NCBI GenBank assembly: GCA_003513495.1
Contig: DOPM01000048.1
Coordinates: forward strand, 46,435-110,434
DNA from: Desulfosporosinus sp.
GTDB lineage: Bacteria; Bacillota; Desulfitobacteriia; Desulfitobacteriales; Desulfitobacteriaceae
Direction of reading: 5' to 3'
Length of the DNA stretch: 64,000 bases
Below the pieces are notes generated by a model, which worked only from the letters and a program-made list of their open reading frames with translations, searched no databases and had not been told where the DNA came from. Each line of letters begins with the position of its first letter. Positions within the stretch are counted from its first letter, which is position 1. Positions 41,578 to 50,904 of this stretch are shown piece after piece. The translations under genes and the position numbers were made by a program.

Positions 41578-43497
41578 TTGACAACTAAGAAGATGAAATT
41601 GTTCTCAGCGTTTCCGGGCTTTCTAGCTTTTTTCCTTATGACCTTTATAATGTTGACTTACGCGCCTGCTACCAGCGCTTCTACATCGACTAACCGACTT
41701 GCTGGCTATGACCATTATAAAACTGCTGTTGCTATAAGCCAAAGCGGCTGGCCTGATGGAGCAGATACAGCAATCCTAGCCCTCGGGGAGGACTTTCCGG
41801 ATGCCTTAAGTGCAGGACCTTTAGCCAAGAAATACAACGCCCCTATTTTACTGACGAATTCTTATGCTTTAAATAATGATACTGCGACTGAATTGAAGCG
41901 ACTCAAGGTTAAAAAAGTTTATATAGTAGGTGGAACCGCTGTTGTCTCTAGCGGTGTTGAACGACAACTTTCCTTAATGAGTATTACCACAAAGCGCCTA
42001 GCTGGAGAAGATCGTTATGATACAGCGCTGCAAGTGGCCCAAGAAATCGGTGTCACACAAGGGGTTTTCGTAACAAACGGTTTAACCTTTGCAGACGCTT
42101 TGTCCATAGGCCCCATTGCAGCAGCATTAGAGATGCCCATCCTACTAGTCCCTCCAGATAAACTTACTCCAGCATTAACAAACTTCCTAAGTAAGAATGA
42201 AATTCCCACTTCTTATATTGTCAATGGTTCAGAATTAAGTTACAACGTAGTTAATCAATTTCCGAATTCCGAGGTCATTTACGGATATGATCCCTATGAA
42301 AGAAATATTAACCTCATTAACCGATTTGAGGCTAGTCTAGAGCTTGACAACATCTATCTCGCTACTGGGCAACGGTTCCCCGACGCTCTAGCAGCCTCTG
42401 CCTTAGTCCAAAAAGGGAAAAATGCCCTTGTCTTACTTCAAGGGGATACGATCCCTTATCCAGTAACTTCCTTTATGCGGTCAAAACACATTTCTAAACT
42501 CACCATTTTAGGCGGTACAGCTGTTATTAGTGACTCAACAAAACTAAAGCTTGCGTCCTTACCTCCTGAGATCGACTCCGTTGCAAACGTCACGGACAGC
42601 GTCCACGAATCGGAAAACTATGATCCCCCTAAAACAGTAACAGCAACCCTAACCAACGGCTTAACCGAAGAGGTACCCGTTACTTGGACCCTTTCCTCCG
42701 TACGTACACTGCGGTCTGGAACCTACAAATTTGAAGGAACCATTAACAACTATAGAGGACGTGTTTATCTCAACTTAACGGTCCACCCTAAAATATCTAA
42801 AATCAACACCATTTCCGCCGAAATCATTCTGGGTGATTCCTATAGTTTTCCCGATACGGTGGATGCGACCATGAGCGATGGCAGCACTGAGACGCTTCCA
42901 GTGACTTGGACCAGTAAAATTGTCCCTCTTAATAAGGTAGGCACTTACACCTTTCAGGGGACAATTGATGGCCTAACTCAAAAGGTCAGTCTATCTCTCA
43001 AAGTATCTGAGGATGCGAAAATCAATTTTACCGATCCGGGCCTAAGATCTGCAGTTGAGGATAAAGTAAATAAGGATTGGGACGAAACCATTTACAAGAG
43101 TGATGTGATCGATATCACCACCTTAAATGCGCGCAGTGAAGGAATCACTGATTTATCCGGTTTGGAATACTTTACGAACTTAAGGACTCTTGATCTTGGC
43201 AATAATTCCCTGGAAAAACTGACTCCATTAACCAAACTTACGAATCTCCAGACGTTGAAATTATCCAACAATGAACTTAAGGATATCAATGCCTTGAAAG
43301 GTTTAACCTCCCTTACCTATCTTGACATATCCGACAATTATATTAAGGATTTTACACCCTTAAAATATTTGACAAAATTAACAACCCTCTACTTGGAAGA
43401 CAACGAACCTTTTGACTACATTGAAGATTATACCCCTGATTACAGCCCTGTTCGTTTATATTATAAAAACCTGGATCGCAAGGATTTCAGTTTATAA
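41578..43497 (+). CDS. Secreted CWB2 / Ig-like / leucine-rich-repeat protein
   Basis: This 639-residue surface protein has a signal peptide ending ATSAS, then three CWB2 wall-binding repeats (about 35-330; LAGYDHYKTAVAIS, RLAGEDRYDTALQVA), two bacterial Ig-like group 4 (Big_4) domains (about 345-480; the pattern ATxxxGxxExxPVTWT recurs), and internalin-like leucine-rich repeats (about 520-620; LTNLQTLKLSNNELKDINALKGLT). The start is TTG behind AAGGAGGG; the frame is open 25 codons further up without a ribosome site. The layout suggests a wall-attached adhesion or binding protein. The partner is unknown. A terminator follows. Confidence 0.9.
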   Translation: MTTKKMKLFSAFPGFLAFFLMTFIMLTYAPATSASTSTNRLAGYDHYKTAVAISQSGWPDGADTAILALGEDFPDALSAGPLAKKYNAPILLTNSYALNNDTATELKRLKVKKVYIVGGTAVVSSGVERQLSLMSITTKRLAGEDRYDTALQVAQEIGVTQGVFVTNGLTFADALSIGPIAAALEMPILLVPPDKLTPALTNFLSKNEIPTSYIVNGSELSYNVVNQFPNSEVIYGYDPYERNINLINRFEASLELDNIYLATGQRFPDALAASALVQKGKNALVLLQGDTIPYPVTSFMRSKHISKLTILGGTAVISDSTKLKLASLPPEIDSVANVTDSVHESENYDPPKTVTATLTNGLTEEVPVTWTLSSVRTLRSGTYKFEGTINNYRGRVYLNLTVHPKISKINTISAEIILGDSYSFPDTVDATMSDGSTETLPVTWTSKIVPLNKVGTYTFQGTIDGLTQKVSLSLKVSEDAKINFTDPGLRSAVEDKVNKDWDETIYKSDVIDITTLNARSEGITDLSGLEYFTNLRTLDLGNNSLEKLTPLTKLTNLQTLKLSNNELKDINALKGLTSLTYLDISDNYIKDFTPLKYLTKLTTLYLEDNEPFDYIEDYTPDYSPVRLYYKNLDRKDFSL

Positions 43498-43533
43498 ACG
43501 TTTAGGATTAGTGAGATATGCTCTATGCGACTG

Positions 43534-43582
43534 AAAATCCCTGGAAGCGAGTGCTTAAAGCCTTCGACTTCTAGGGATTTTT
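43534..43582 (+). terminator. Terminator after the CWB2/LRR gene
   Basis: ATCCCTGGAAG pairs with CTTCTAGGGAT (one G-T pair) and TTTTTGCTTT follows. Confidence 0.8.
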
Positions 43583-43665
43583 GCTTTATTGAGCTTTTAC
43601 ATCAATATTTAAAAATCTTATTTAAATTAAATATAAAGTATCCAGTATTCACTAACATCAGCTTA

Positions 43666-43694
43666 TTCATTACTTAGATACTTTATGGTACAAT
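43666..43694 (+). promoter_or_regulatory. Possible putP promoter
   Basis: TTCATT (43666-43671), a 17-base spacer and TACAAT (43689-43694) fit a sigma-A promoter with a weak -35, about 55 bases before putP. Confidence 0.45.
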
Positions 43695-43748
43695 ATCCTA
43701 GCCCATAGCAAAAATAATTTTAGCATAAAGAAAAGGGAGGAAAAGGGC

Positions 43749-45212
43749 TTGGAATCATTAATTGCAATTATTATTTACATGGCCGGAATGTTGGGGATCG
43801 GTTACTACTCCTATAAACGCACCACTGACCTGTCGGATTACATGCTAGGGGGTCGAAATCTCGGCCCTGCTGTTACGGCCTTAAGTGCAGGGGCCTCTGA
43901 TATGAGCGGTTGGCTTATGCTGGGACTACCCGGCGCCATGTTTGCCCAAGGAATAAGTGCTTCTTGGATCGTTATTGGTCTTACCCTGGGAGCTTACTTA
44001 AATTGGCTTTATGTTGCCCCCCGTCTGCGCTCGTACACAGAGCTCGCCAACAATTCTATTACAATCCCTGCATTTTTAGGGAACCGATTTGAAGACAAAT
44101 CTAGAACCTTGCGTCTCGTATCCGGACTTGTCATTATTATCTTTTTTACCTTCTATGTGTCGTCAGGCCTCGTCTCAGGCGCCGTTTTGTTTCAGAACTC
44201 CTTTAACGTCGATTATCATACCGGACTATGGATTGTCGGTGGAGTCGTAGTGGCATATACCCTCTTCGGGGGCTTTTTAGCCGTGAGCATCACGGATTTC
44301 GTCCAAGGGTTGATCATGGTCCTGGCTTTGGTTATGGTACCCCTTGTGACTATCCAAGCCTCTGGAGGACTAGGCACTTCTTTTAATACCATTCAAAGTA
44401 TTAACCCCGCCTACCTCGACTTCTTCAAAGGAACCACTCTGCTAGGGATTATCTCCCTTTTTGGCTGGGGATTAGGTTATTTTGGTCAGCCTCACATCAT
44501 CATCCGTTTCATGGCCATCTCTTCCATTAAAGAAGTTGCCAAAGCTCGCCGAATCGGCATGAGTTGGATGGTTTTTTCAGTAGTTGGAGCAATGTTTACC
44601 GGATTAGTAGGAATCGCCTACTTTGCAAACAAGGGCATCACCCTTACGGACCCTGAAACTGTTTTTCTCGAACTAGGCAAAGTACTCTTTCATCCCATCG
44701 TAACCGGTCTTCTCCTGGCAGCTATCTTAGCTGCCATCATGAGCACCATCTCTTCCCAGCTCCTTGTAACCTCTAGTTCATTAACGGAAGATCTTTATAG
44801 CTTGTTTCGCCGCCGGGCAACGGATAAAGAGCTCGTCCTGGTGGGTCGTCTCTGCGTGCTCATCGTAGCGGTAGTCGCAATCCTAATTGCTTATCAGCGT
44901 AATGATACAATTCTGAGCTTAGTCGGTTATGCCTGGGCAGGTTTCGGCTCAGCCTTTGGCCCGGTTATTCTCTTAAGCCTCTATTGGAAGCGTATGAACA
45001 AATGGGGGGCCTTAGCCGGCATGATTGCCGGTTCCAGCACGGTAATACTATGGACCCGCTTCCCCTTCCTGAAAAATAACTTGTATGAACTGGTACCAGG
45101 GTTTTTCGTATGCCTGATAGCCATCGTCGCTGTAAGCTTGCTCACAACCAAACCCTCGGATAAAATGCAAGCCGAATTCGAACAGTGTCAGCTGAATACC
45201 AATCAACTCTAA
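43749..45212 (+). CDS. putP: Sodium/proline symporter
   Basis: This 487-residue SSS-family transporter has about 13 membrane segments and imports proline with Na+. Family features are the N-terminal GYYSYKRTTDLSDYMLGGRNLGPAVTALSAGASDMSGWLMLGLPGA, the GWGLGYFGQPHIIIRFMA loop, and IMSTISSQLLVTSSSLTEDLY. The start is TTG behind GGGAGG. Proline is an osmoprotectant, and a glycine-betaine importer is encoded next door, which fits a compatible-solute neighbourhood; use as a carbon or Stickland substrate is also possible. Confidence 0.93.
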   Translation: MESLIAIIIYMAGMLGIGYYSYKRTTDLSDYMLGGRNLGPAVTALSAGASDMSGWLMLGLPGAMFAQGISASWIVIGLTLGAYLNWLYVAPRLRSYTELANNSITIPAFLGNRFEDKSRTLRLVSGLVIIIFFTFYVSSGLVSGAVLFQNSFNVDYHTGLWIVGGVVVAYTLFGGFLAVSITDFVQGLIMVLALVMVPLVTIQASGGLGTSFNTIQSINPAYLDFFKGTTLLGIISLFGWGLGYFGQPHIIIRFMAISSIKEVAKARRIGMSWMVFSVVGAMFTGLVGIAYFANKGITLTDPETVFLELGKVLFHPIVTGLLLAAILAAIMSTISSQLLVTSSSLTEDLYSLFRRRATDKELVLVGRLCVLIVAVVAILIAYQRNDTILSLVGYAWAGFGSAFGPVILLSLYWKRMNKWGALAGMIAGSSTVILWTRFPFLKNNLYELVPGFFVCLIAIVAVSLLTTKPSDKMQAEFEQCQLNTNQL

Positions 45213-45290
45213 ATAGGCCAACTCGTGAGATCGTTGGCACTCCAACTTGAGAGAGTGGAAGTTTAAAGATTAAAGTAAAGAGATAAACAC

Positions 45291-45337
45291 CCAGGGAGGG
45301 TCTTGGTTCCATTTAGAAGAACTAAGACCCTCCCTGG
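45291..45337. terminator. Bidirectional terminator after putP
   Basis: A perfect 14-bp stem, CCAGGGAGGGTCTT with AAGACCCTCCCTGG, lies between the convergent putP and binding-protein genes. Its loop contains GGTTCCATTTAGAAGAACT, which recalls the repeat at 61193. Confidence 0.75.
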
Positions 45338-45370
45338 TGTCTTCTTTGTGCCCTTCCTCGTTTCAAGGGC

Positions 45371-46240
45371 CTACTTACCTAACCATTCATTGACTTTATC
45401 TCGATTGTTATTAATCCATTTTTCAGCCAACTTATCAACTTTTTCTCCTTTACCCATCTCGACCATCATGGATTCAATCTCATCTATACTAATTTGAAAG
45501 TTGCTGAGAAACTTGTATAGATCAGGAGCTTTTTCTTTTAATCCCGGGTTTACTCCGTTTCTTGCATCATCAACCGACCAGATGTTTTTAGGGTCCTTGA
45601 GTATTTTTATGTCAAAATCCTGAAACATAGTATGCGGCCGCCAAGCCAGGAAAACAATCGGATCTTTAGATTGAATAGCCTTTTTAACGGTTGCCAACAT
45701 TGCAGGTGTACTACCTTCAACCAGTGTGTAATCAAGTCCATACTCTTTGATTACTTTCCTTGAAACTTCCATCATTCCCGCGCCTGGCTCAGCTCCAATA
45801 ATTTTTGCACCAAACAATTGACTTTTTCCTTTTAATTCATCAATGCTATTTATATCGACGTAAGTCGGAACAGCCCATCCAGTTGGAGCATTTTTATATA
45901 ATGTACCAACTAATTCTATTTGTCCCTTGTATTGTTCCATGTAGCTGGAATGAACCGTTGGCAGCCAAACATCAGGATATATATCTATATCTCCTCTTGA
46001 AAGACCGAGGAATATAATCCCAACATCCCCTTCTTTAATTTCTGTTGAATATCCCAATTCCTCTGCTACCCTTTTGATAATATTGACGGGAATCCATTCA
46101 TGTTCGAAAGGAACTTGACCAATCTTAATCGTTTCCTTACCAGCTTTCCCTGCGTCTTTATCTCCCGGTGCACATCCTCCAACAATTACTACAAATAACA
46201 TAAGCAAACAAACCGTTATACATTTAATTTTCCGAAGCAT
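45371..46240 (-). CDS. Glycine betaine ABC importer, substrate-binding lipoprotein (OpuAC type)
   Basis: This 289-residue lipoprotein has lipobox VGGC at about residue 20-23. The mature part is OpuAC/ProX-like (GQVPFEHEWIPVNIIKRVAEELG, DIYPDVWLPTVHSSY, LAWRPHTMFQDFDIKIL). The conserved Trp residues would form the aromatic cage for a trimethylammonium group. It is last in the operon ATPase - permease - binding protein, 28 bases from the permease. The start is ATG behind AAGGAGG. Confidence 0.93.
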   Translation of the reverse strand: MLRKIKCITVCLLMLFVVIVGGCAPGDKDAGKAGKETIKIGQVPFEHEWIPVNIIKRVAEELGYSTEIKEGDVGIIFLGLSRGDIDIYPDVWLPTVHSSYMEQYKGQIELVGTLYKNAPTGWAVPTYVDINSIDELKGKSQLFGAKIIGAEPGAGMMEVSRKVIKEYGLDYTLVEGSTPAMLATVKKAIQSKDPIVFLAWRPHTMFQDFDIKILKDPKNIWSVDDARNGVNPGLKEKAPDLYKFLSNFQISIDEIESMMVEMGKGEKVDKLAEKWINNNRDKVNEWLGK

Positions 46241-46267
46241 TAGCTTTCCTCCTTGTCAATTTATAGT

Positions 46268-47104
46268 TTAGCTCTCTCTGGGTTTACCTAAAGCTTCAGT
46301 AATTCGATCTAGAATAATTGCCAAAACAACAATTCCTAAACCGCCTACCAGGCCCATTCCAACATTTACCCTGGATATTCCTGTTAAAACAACCGAACCA
46401 AGTCCCGGAGCTCCAATCATAGATGCTATGACCGCCATAGAAAGTGCCAGTAAAATTGTCTGGTTTACACCTGCCATTATTGTCGGAAGGGCGAGTGGAA
46501 ATTGGACTTTGGCCAGCATTTGCCAAGATGTAGAACCAAAAGCTCTTGCCGCTTCAATGACATCCTCTGGAACCTGCTTAATTCCTAAATGGGTTAATCT
46601 TACAGCGGGAGGTGCAGCGAAAACAAAGGTCGCAATAACAGCTGAAACTCCCCCAATTCCAAATAAAAGAATCGTCGGAATCAAATAGACAAAGCTCGGA
46701 AGAGTTTGCATAAAATCCAAGATTGGTCGAAGGATTCTCCCTACCATCTCTGATTTCCCACTCCAAATACCGAGCGGAACCCCGACTATGATGGAAAAAA
46801 ATGTAGCCACGGATACTATAGCTAAGGTTCGCATCGCATCTTCCCAAAGATCAACGGATCCAATAAATAGTAGACCGATGATCGTAAACAAGGCCATCCC
46901 TTTGCCTACTGTGCGCCAAGCTATTAGGACAAAAACAAGAGCAATGATTTCTGGAGGAGTCCAGATTAGAAAGGCTTCAATGCCTCCTAAAAAGGCGGAT
47001 ATATAGTCACTAATTATACCAAAAAACCCTCCCAAAACAGGCAAAAGCCAATTGTTAACAAAACGATTAGTCCATTCTTCTAATGGAAAATAAAAATAAT
47101 TCAT
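46268..47104 (-). CDS. Glycine betaine ABC importer, permease (OpuAB/ProW type)
   Basis: This 278-residue permease has about six to seven membrane segments and the EAA loop EAARAFGSTSWQMLAKVQFPLALP. The length and the WEDAMRTLAIVSVATFFSIIVGVPLGIW region match ProW/OpuAB. It should act as a homodimer, unlike the two-permease system at 26847-30674. The start is ATG behind GGAGGAG, 14 bases from the ATPase gene. Confidence 0.94.
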   Translation of the reverse strand: MNYFYFPLEEWTNRFVNNWLLPVLGGFFGIISDYISAFLGGIEAFLIWTPPEIIALVFVLIAWRTVGKGMALFTIIGLLFIGSVDLWEDAMRTLAIVSVATFFSIIVGVPLGIWSGKSEMVGRILRPILDFMQTLPSFVYLIPTILLFGIGGVSAVIATFVFAAPPAVRLTHLGIKQVPEDVIEAARAFGSTSWQMLAKVQFPLALPTIMAGVNQTILLALSMAVIASMIGAPGLGSVVLTGISRVNVGMGLVGGLGIVVLAIILDRITEALGKPRES

Positions 47105-47118
47105 ACGGACTACTCCTC

Positions 47119-48294
47119 CTATTTCCCTAATGCCAGACCCGAAAGGATCGATACTCTCACGATGATTCCGACAAGTTTTTCCCCTTCCACGACGGCAATC
47201 GGATATTTTGTATCTATAGCAATCCCAATCAATTCATGCAGAGGTGTATCGGGAGAGGTAACTGGAAAATCCTGAACCAATATCTCTTCTACCCAACCGC
47301 CTTCCTTGAGAGCCTCTATGGCAGCATCAATTGTTAATAACCCTTTTAACTTATGTTGTTTGTCTACAACGAAAATACTTGAAATTCCTTTTTCATCCAT
47401 TCTACGAATTGCCCTACTTGCTCCTTCTTTCCAAATAGCCACAATATCCGGCTTTTTCATAACCTGTGATGCAATTAAAACCTTTGATCGATCGACATCT
47501 TGTACGAAGGTTGATACATAGTCATTCTCTGGTGTAGTTAGTATTTCTTCTGGAGTTCCAATTTGTACGATTCGGCCATCCTTCATGATAGCAATCCGGT
47601 CTCCTAATTTTAGAGCTTCATCTAAATCATGGGTAATGAATAGAATAGTCTTTTTCAATGATTCCTGTAGCGTCAACAACTCATCCTGCATGTCTTTACG
47701 AATCAAGGGATCCAAAGCACTAAATGCTTCATCCATAAGTAAAATATCCGTATCATTTGCTAACGCTCTCGCCAAGCCTACCCGCTGTTGCATACCACCA
47801 CTTAATTGATTAGGCCTTTGATCCTCGTATCCTTTCAAACCAACAGTTGCAAGGGTTTCCAGAGCTTTTTTAGCCCTTTCTTCTTTTGGGACACCCTGAA
47901 TTTCTAAGCCATATTCAACATTATCTAATATCGTTCGATGAGGAAGTAAGGCAAACTTCTGAAAAACCATACCAAGTTTTTTTCTGCGAATTTCTATTAA
48001 TTCGTTGGTATTCATTTTTACAATATTTTGACCATCAATTAATATCTCTCCTGAAGTGGGCTCAATCAGACGGTTAATCAACCTAATGAGAGTCGACTTT
48101 CCGCTTCCCGAAAGCCCCATAATGACAAAAATCTCCCCTTCATTAACATCAAATGATGCCCGATTTACCCCAACCGTCATACCTGTATCTTCAAGAATTT
48201 GGTTCTTACTTTCACCCTTTTCAAGACGTTTTAAAGCTTCTTGAGGATTATCACCAAATATTTTGCTAACTTCCTTAACCAGGATTTTACTCAT
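47119..48294 (-). CDS. Glycine betaine ABC importer, ATPase (OpuAA/ProV type)
   Basis: This 391-residue ATPase drives uptake. It has the ProV-specific insertion before Walker A (EALKRLEKGESKNQILEDTGMTVGVNRASFDVNEGE), Walker A GLSGSGKST, signature LSGGMQQR, and Walker B LLMDEAFSALDP. The C-terminal 120 residues form a CBS pair, used in OpuA for osmotic (ionic strength) gating. The start is ATG behind AAGGAG. It is the first gene of the operon and is divergent from the DUF2589 cassette. Confidence 0.95.
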   Translation of the reverse strand: MSKILVKEVSKIFGDNPQEALKRLEKGESKNQILEDTGMTVGVNRASFDVNEGEIFVIMGLSGSGKSTLIRLINRLIEPTSGEILIDGQNIVKMNTNELIEIRRKKLGMVFQKFALLPHRTILDNVEYGLEIQGVPKEERAKKALETLATVGLKGYEDQRPNQLSGGMQQRVGLARALANDTDILLMDEAFSALDPLIRKDMQDELLTLQESLKKTILFITHDLDEALKLGDRIAIMKDGRIVQIGTPEEILTTPENDYVSTFVQDVDRSKVLIASQVMKKPDIVAIWKEGASRAIRRMDEKGISSIFVVDKQHKLKGLLTIDAAIEALKEGGWVEEILVQDFPVTSPDTPLHELIGIAIDTKYPIAVVEGEKLVGIIVRVSILSGLALGK

Positions 48295-48351
48295 GCAGAT
48301 GCTCCTTAACTAAACTAGTTTACTTCTTTATTTGTGCTTATACTTTACAAT

Positions 48352-48381
48352 TTGAAGAGAAATATTCGAAGGTCCTATAAA
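48352..48381 (+). promoter_or_regulatory. Possible promoter of the DUF2589 cassette
   Basis: TTGAAG (48352-48357), an 18-base spacer and TATAAA (48376-48381) could serve the plus-strand cassette. Nearby GGAAGGACTTCC-like partial dyads (48365-48420) may be operator sites in this divergent region. Confidence 0.4.
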
Positions 48382-48480
48382 GTATAGACTTTCGTCCTAT
48401 ATATATTGGAAGGACTTCCATTATCTTGAGGAGAATACATTATTTCGGTAATCAAAAAAACTAAGAGAGGAGGTCAAATA

Positions 48481-49344
48481 ATGATACATCCTGGGCAAGA
48501 ACTGTCTACCTTGGATTTCAAAAACATTATCGGCGGACCGCTTATAGCTGTCGTTGAAGCTCAAGCCCAAGCGGCAATGAGTTCAGTAAACTTTATCAAA
48601 GCCGTGGGTTTCAAAGCCGGAGACAGTAAGGATCCTGAGAACTCCAATACCGGAGACCCAATTTATGTAACCTTCAAGTACCCAAAAGAGGTTCAACCCT
48701 ATCAGCCAGCAACAACATACTCTTTTTCGATTAGCGTCACAAATCTTGGAAGCGGTTACTCTAAAAAGCCTACAGTTACCCTTTCCGAAGGTGGTGGACG
48801 TGATGCCACAGCAGAGGCTGTCGTTTCTGATGGTAAGGTTACCGCAATTAATATAACCAGCCTCGGTACCGGCTACAAAACAGCTCCGAAAATCCAAATA
48901 TCCGGCTCAGATGACCCAGAAGGGACCCAAGCGGAAGCAATCGTCAATTTCACTCCCGGCACAGAAGCAACACCTGCAATCTACACTGATATGAAGCTTG
49001 AAGTGCCAATTCTCACTATGCTTCCTATACCCTTCATCAGAATTGATGAAACGACCTTAGATTTTAATGTAAAAATCAATTCCATGGAATACCGCCAGGT
49101 AGATGATAGTTTTAAGTTAAATGCTTCGACAGAAGCAAAGGGCGGGTTTCTCTACGCCTCCGCCAAACTAAATGTATCTACCTCTTACCAGCGAAATACG
49201 ACTCAGGGTGAAAAAGTTAATCGCACTTACTCAATGAACGTTCATGTCCGGGCAGTACAGGAAGAAATGCCTGCAGGACTGGAGAAAATTTTGGGAATTC
49301 TTGAAGACTCCATCCGATCTCAACCAGTTTTACCAACGTCATAG
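48481..49344 (+). CDS. DUF2589 domain protein with inserted GxGY repeats
   Basis: The 287-residue product begins with the DUF2589 core (FKNIIGGPLIAVVEAQAQAAMSSVNFIKAVGF), and the C-terminal half resumes it (DMKLEVPILTMLPIPFIRIDETTLDFNVKINSME). Between them, about 70-165, are two beta repeats of the form NLGSGYSKKPTVTLSEGGG and SLGTGYKTAPKIQISG, a pattern that I know from tail-fibre or structural proteins. There is no signal peptide or membrane segment. DUF2589 has no assigned function. The start is ATG behind GAGAGGAGG. It is the first of three co-directional genes. Confidence 0.8.
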   Translation: MIHPGQELSTLDFKNIIGGPLIAVVEAQAQAAMSSVNFIKAVGFKAGDSKDPENSNTGDPIYVTFKYPKEVQPYQPATTYSFSISVTNLGSGYSKKPTVTLSEGGGRDATAEAVVSDGKVTAINITSLGTGYKTAPKIQISGSDDPEGTQAEAIVNFTPGTEATPAIYTDMKLEVPILTMLPIPFIRIDETTLDFNVKINSMEYRQVDDSFKLNASTEAKGGFLYASAKLNVSTSYQRNTTQGEKVNRTYSMNVHVRAVQEEMPAGLEKILGILEDSIRSQPVLPTS

Positions 49345-49535
49345 AATTAATTTCTTGGCTTATTAACCCATCAAAATCCATAGTTAGAACCAATTTACCC
49401 CCACTTATAAAAAAGCGGGGGTAAATTGCAGCAGTTAGTCCATCGAATACCGTTTTTTACATTTGCAAGAAAGTTATAAGGTGCTCCTTCTTTCCCCTTT
49501 ACTTAAGAAATTTTCATCTTGAAAGGAAAGATTAT

Positions 49536-50231
49536 ATGCCGTACCTAGGAGATTATCTCGGCTATTTAATTACCGAGATAACAAATGCACGTGCCCAGGC
49601 TGATTATGAGGCTGTAAACATCGCAGAGCGCTATGCCAGAGATCCTTACCTTAAGTATCTTCCTGTACCACGCTTTAAAATACCTACTTTATCCATCGAC
49701 GTTCCCCTAGTCATCAACAATATTCAAGAACCTACCGGTCGTTCTAGCAATGATCAAATTCTATCCTATATGCAAGCAAAGTTTCGCAAGCTGCTTCCCA
49801 GACAACTTAATACAATCAGTACTCTTTATCCGAAGACGACAAAAATGAATAACATTAATATACAAACAGATCAGATTTTTGAAGAATTTAAACAATTAGA
49901 CTATACTCCTATAAGAATAACCCATATCGCGGATAAGCTTGTGGCATCAGTTATCAGAGAGCTGAAAGAGTCCACCCCCCTTGAAGATGATAAAACCAAT
50001 AATAAACTTGATGAATTCGCTCATGAACTAAGACAACAGCTCTATTCCGAATTTAGCAAATACTTACGTGATCAACCGAGGCTGGATATTACAGCCAATA
50101 CGTCTGATATAAAAAATGCTGGTTCTAAGGATATTTTAGCCTACGTCCGCTTTACAGTGACCGAAGATTCCCTTGAATGGACTACAGTCGATGAAGGCGA
50201 CGTTGCCGTGCGCCGATTGATTCCTGAATAG
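49536..50231 (+). CDS. Hypothetical protein of the DUF2589 cassette
   Basis: This 231-residue soluble protein opens MPYLGDYLGYLITEITNARAQADYEAVNIAERYA, which echoes the helical first part of DUF2589 proteins, followed by LPVPRFKIPTLSIDVPLVI, similar to the IPIP..R.....LDF region. The middle is helical and the end (ILAYVRFTVTEDSLEWTTVDE) is beta. It may be a distant relative of its neighbour. I know no function. The start is ATG behind GAAAGGAAAG. The gap of 191 bases before it contains a small hairpin (TTTACCCCC / GGGGGTAAA) that might limit read-through. Confidence 0.7.
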   Translation: MPYLGDYLGYLITEITNARAQADYEAVNIAERYARDPYLKYLPVPRFKIPTLSIDVPLVINNIQEPTGRSSNDQILSYMQAKFRKLLPRQLNTISTLYPKTTKMNNINIQTDQIFEEFKQLDYTPIRITHIADKLVASVIRELKESTPLEDDKTNNKLDEFAHELRQQLYSEFSKYLRDQPRLDITANTSDIKNAGSKDILAYVRFTVTEDSLEWTTVDEGDVAVRRLIPE

Positions 50232-50238
50232 GTGTTGG

Positions 50239-50805
50239 ATGATGTTAAGATTATTAAATATTGAAGAATTAGAGAGTGTATTAACTCAAATCCCGAGATT
50301 AATTCGTCTCTACGAAAAAAAAGAATCTACTTTTGTTCAGACAGTTAAAGATTGGTTGGAACAATTAGAAAAAGTGCTTGAAAATAATCGCATGCAGGCC
50401 TGTTCAGATATTGCAATTCTTAAAGGTTCCTTGATTTCCATCGAAAGAGGATTACTTCCACAAGGGATAGAATTTTCGAGCCATAAAACCCATCGAAAAG
50501 TGATGGATGCAGTCGCCGTGGAAACCTTAAAAAAAGCTAACGAACTAATAACCAGTCTGATCAAAGGATCCCTAACCCAAATCAATGAAGCTGAACGATA
50601 TATCCGTCAAATTTCCCCCCTTGCAGAACGCAAAGGTTTATTTAACCCTCCTGAAGATTCCGTTACCGATCGCTCTATTTATTTAAAAGAAACCTGGCAA
50701 CGGCTATTAGCTGATCCTGACCTTTGCAACATATGTCTCCACATCAAGGGGTTGGTAAGTTCCCAAGACATTCTTATACTTTTAGACAGAGCCATGTCCA
50801 ATTAA
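50239..50805 (+). CDS. Hypothetical helical protein of the DUF2589 cassette
   Basis: This 188-residue protein is mostly helical and soluble (LESVLTQIPRLIRLYEKKESTFVQTVKDWLEQLEKVLENNRM), with no motif that I recognise. It begins 7 bases after the previous stop, so the two are translationally coupled; two adjacent ATG codons could serve as start. With DUF2589 and the preceding protein it forms a compact cassette. Nothing in it points to an enzyme; an adaptor or assembly role is a guess. Confidence 0.65.
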   Translation: MMLRLLNIEELESVLTQIPRLIRLYEKKESTFVQTVKDWLEQLEKVLENNRMQACSDIAILKGSLISIERGLLPQGIEFSSHKTHRKVMDAVAVETLKKANELITSLIKGSLTQINEAERYIRQISPLAERKGLFNPPEDSVTDRSIYLKETWQRLLADPDLCNICLHIKGLVSSQDILILLDRAMSN

Positions 50806-50812
50806 AAGGGAT

Positions 50813-50840
50813 AGTATATAACGGTAGTTATGCTTTCTGA
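50813..50840. repeat. Short dispersed motif, copy 2
   Basis: AGTATATAACGGTAGTTAT plus GCTTTCTGA resembles the sequence at 34130-34157. It lies directly before a terminator hairpin. Confidence 0.4.
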
Positions 50841-50852
50841 AACGCACAAAAA

Positions 50853-50882
50853 GATAAACTCCCTGAATCGAGGGAGCTTATC
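50853..50882. terminator. Bidirectional terminator of the FecR operon and DUF2589 cassette
   Basis: GATAA-(A)-CTCCCT pairs with AGGGAG-(C)-TTATC. A-rich and T-rich flanks on both strands suit termination from either side. Confidence 0.85.
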
Positions 50883-50904
50883 TTTGTCTCATTCCTTATT
50901 TTTA

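Noticed and set aside
48481..50805. Prophage or contractile-injection remnant
   Set aside because: The GxGY repeats hint at fibres, but no integrase, capsid, sheath or tail genes are near.
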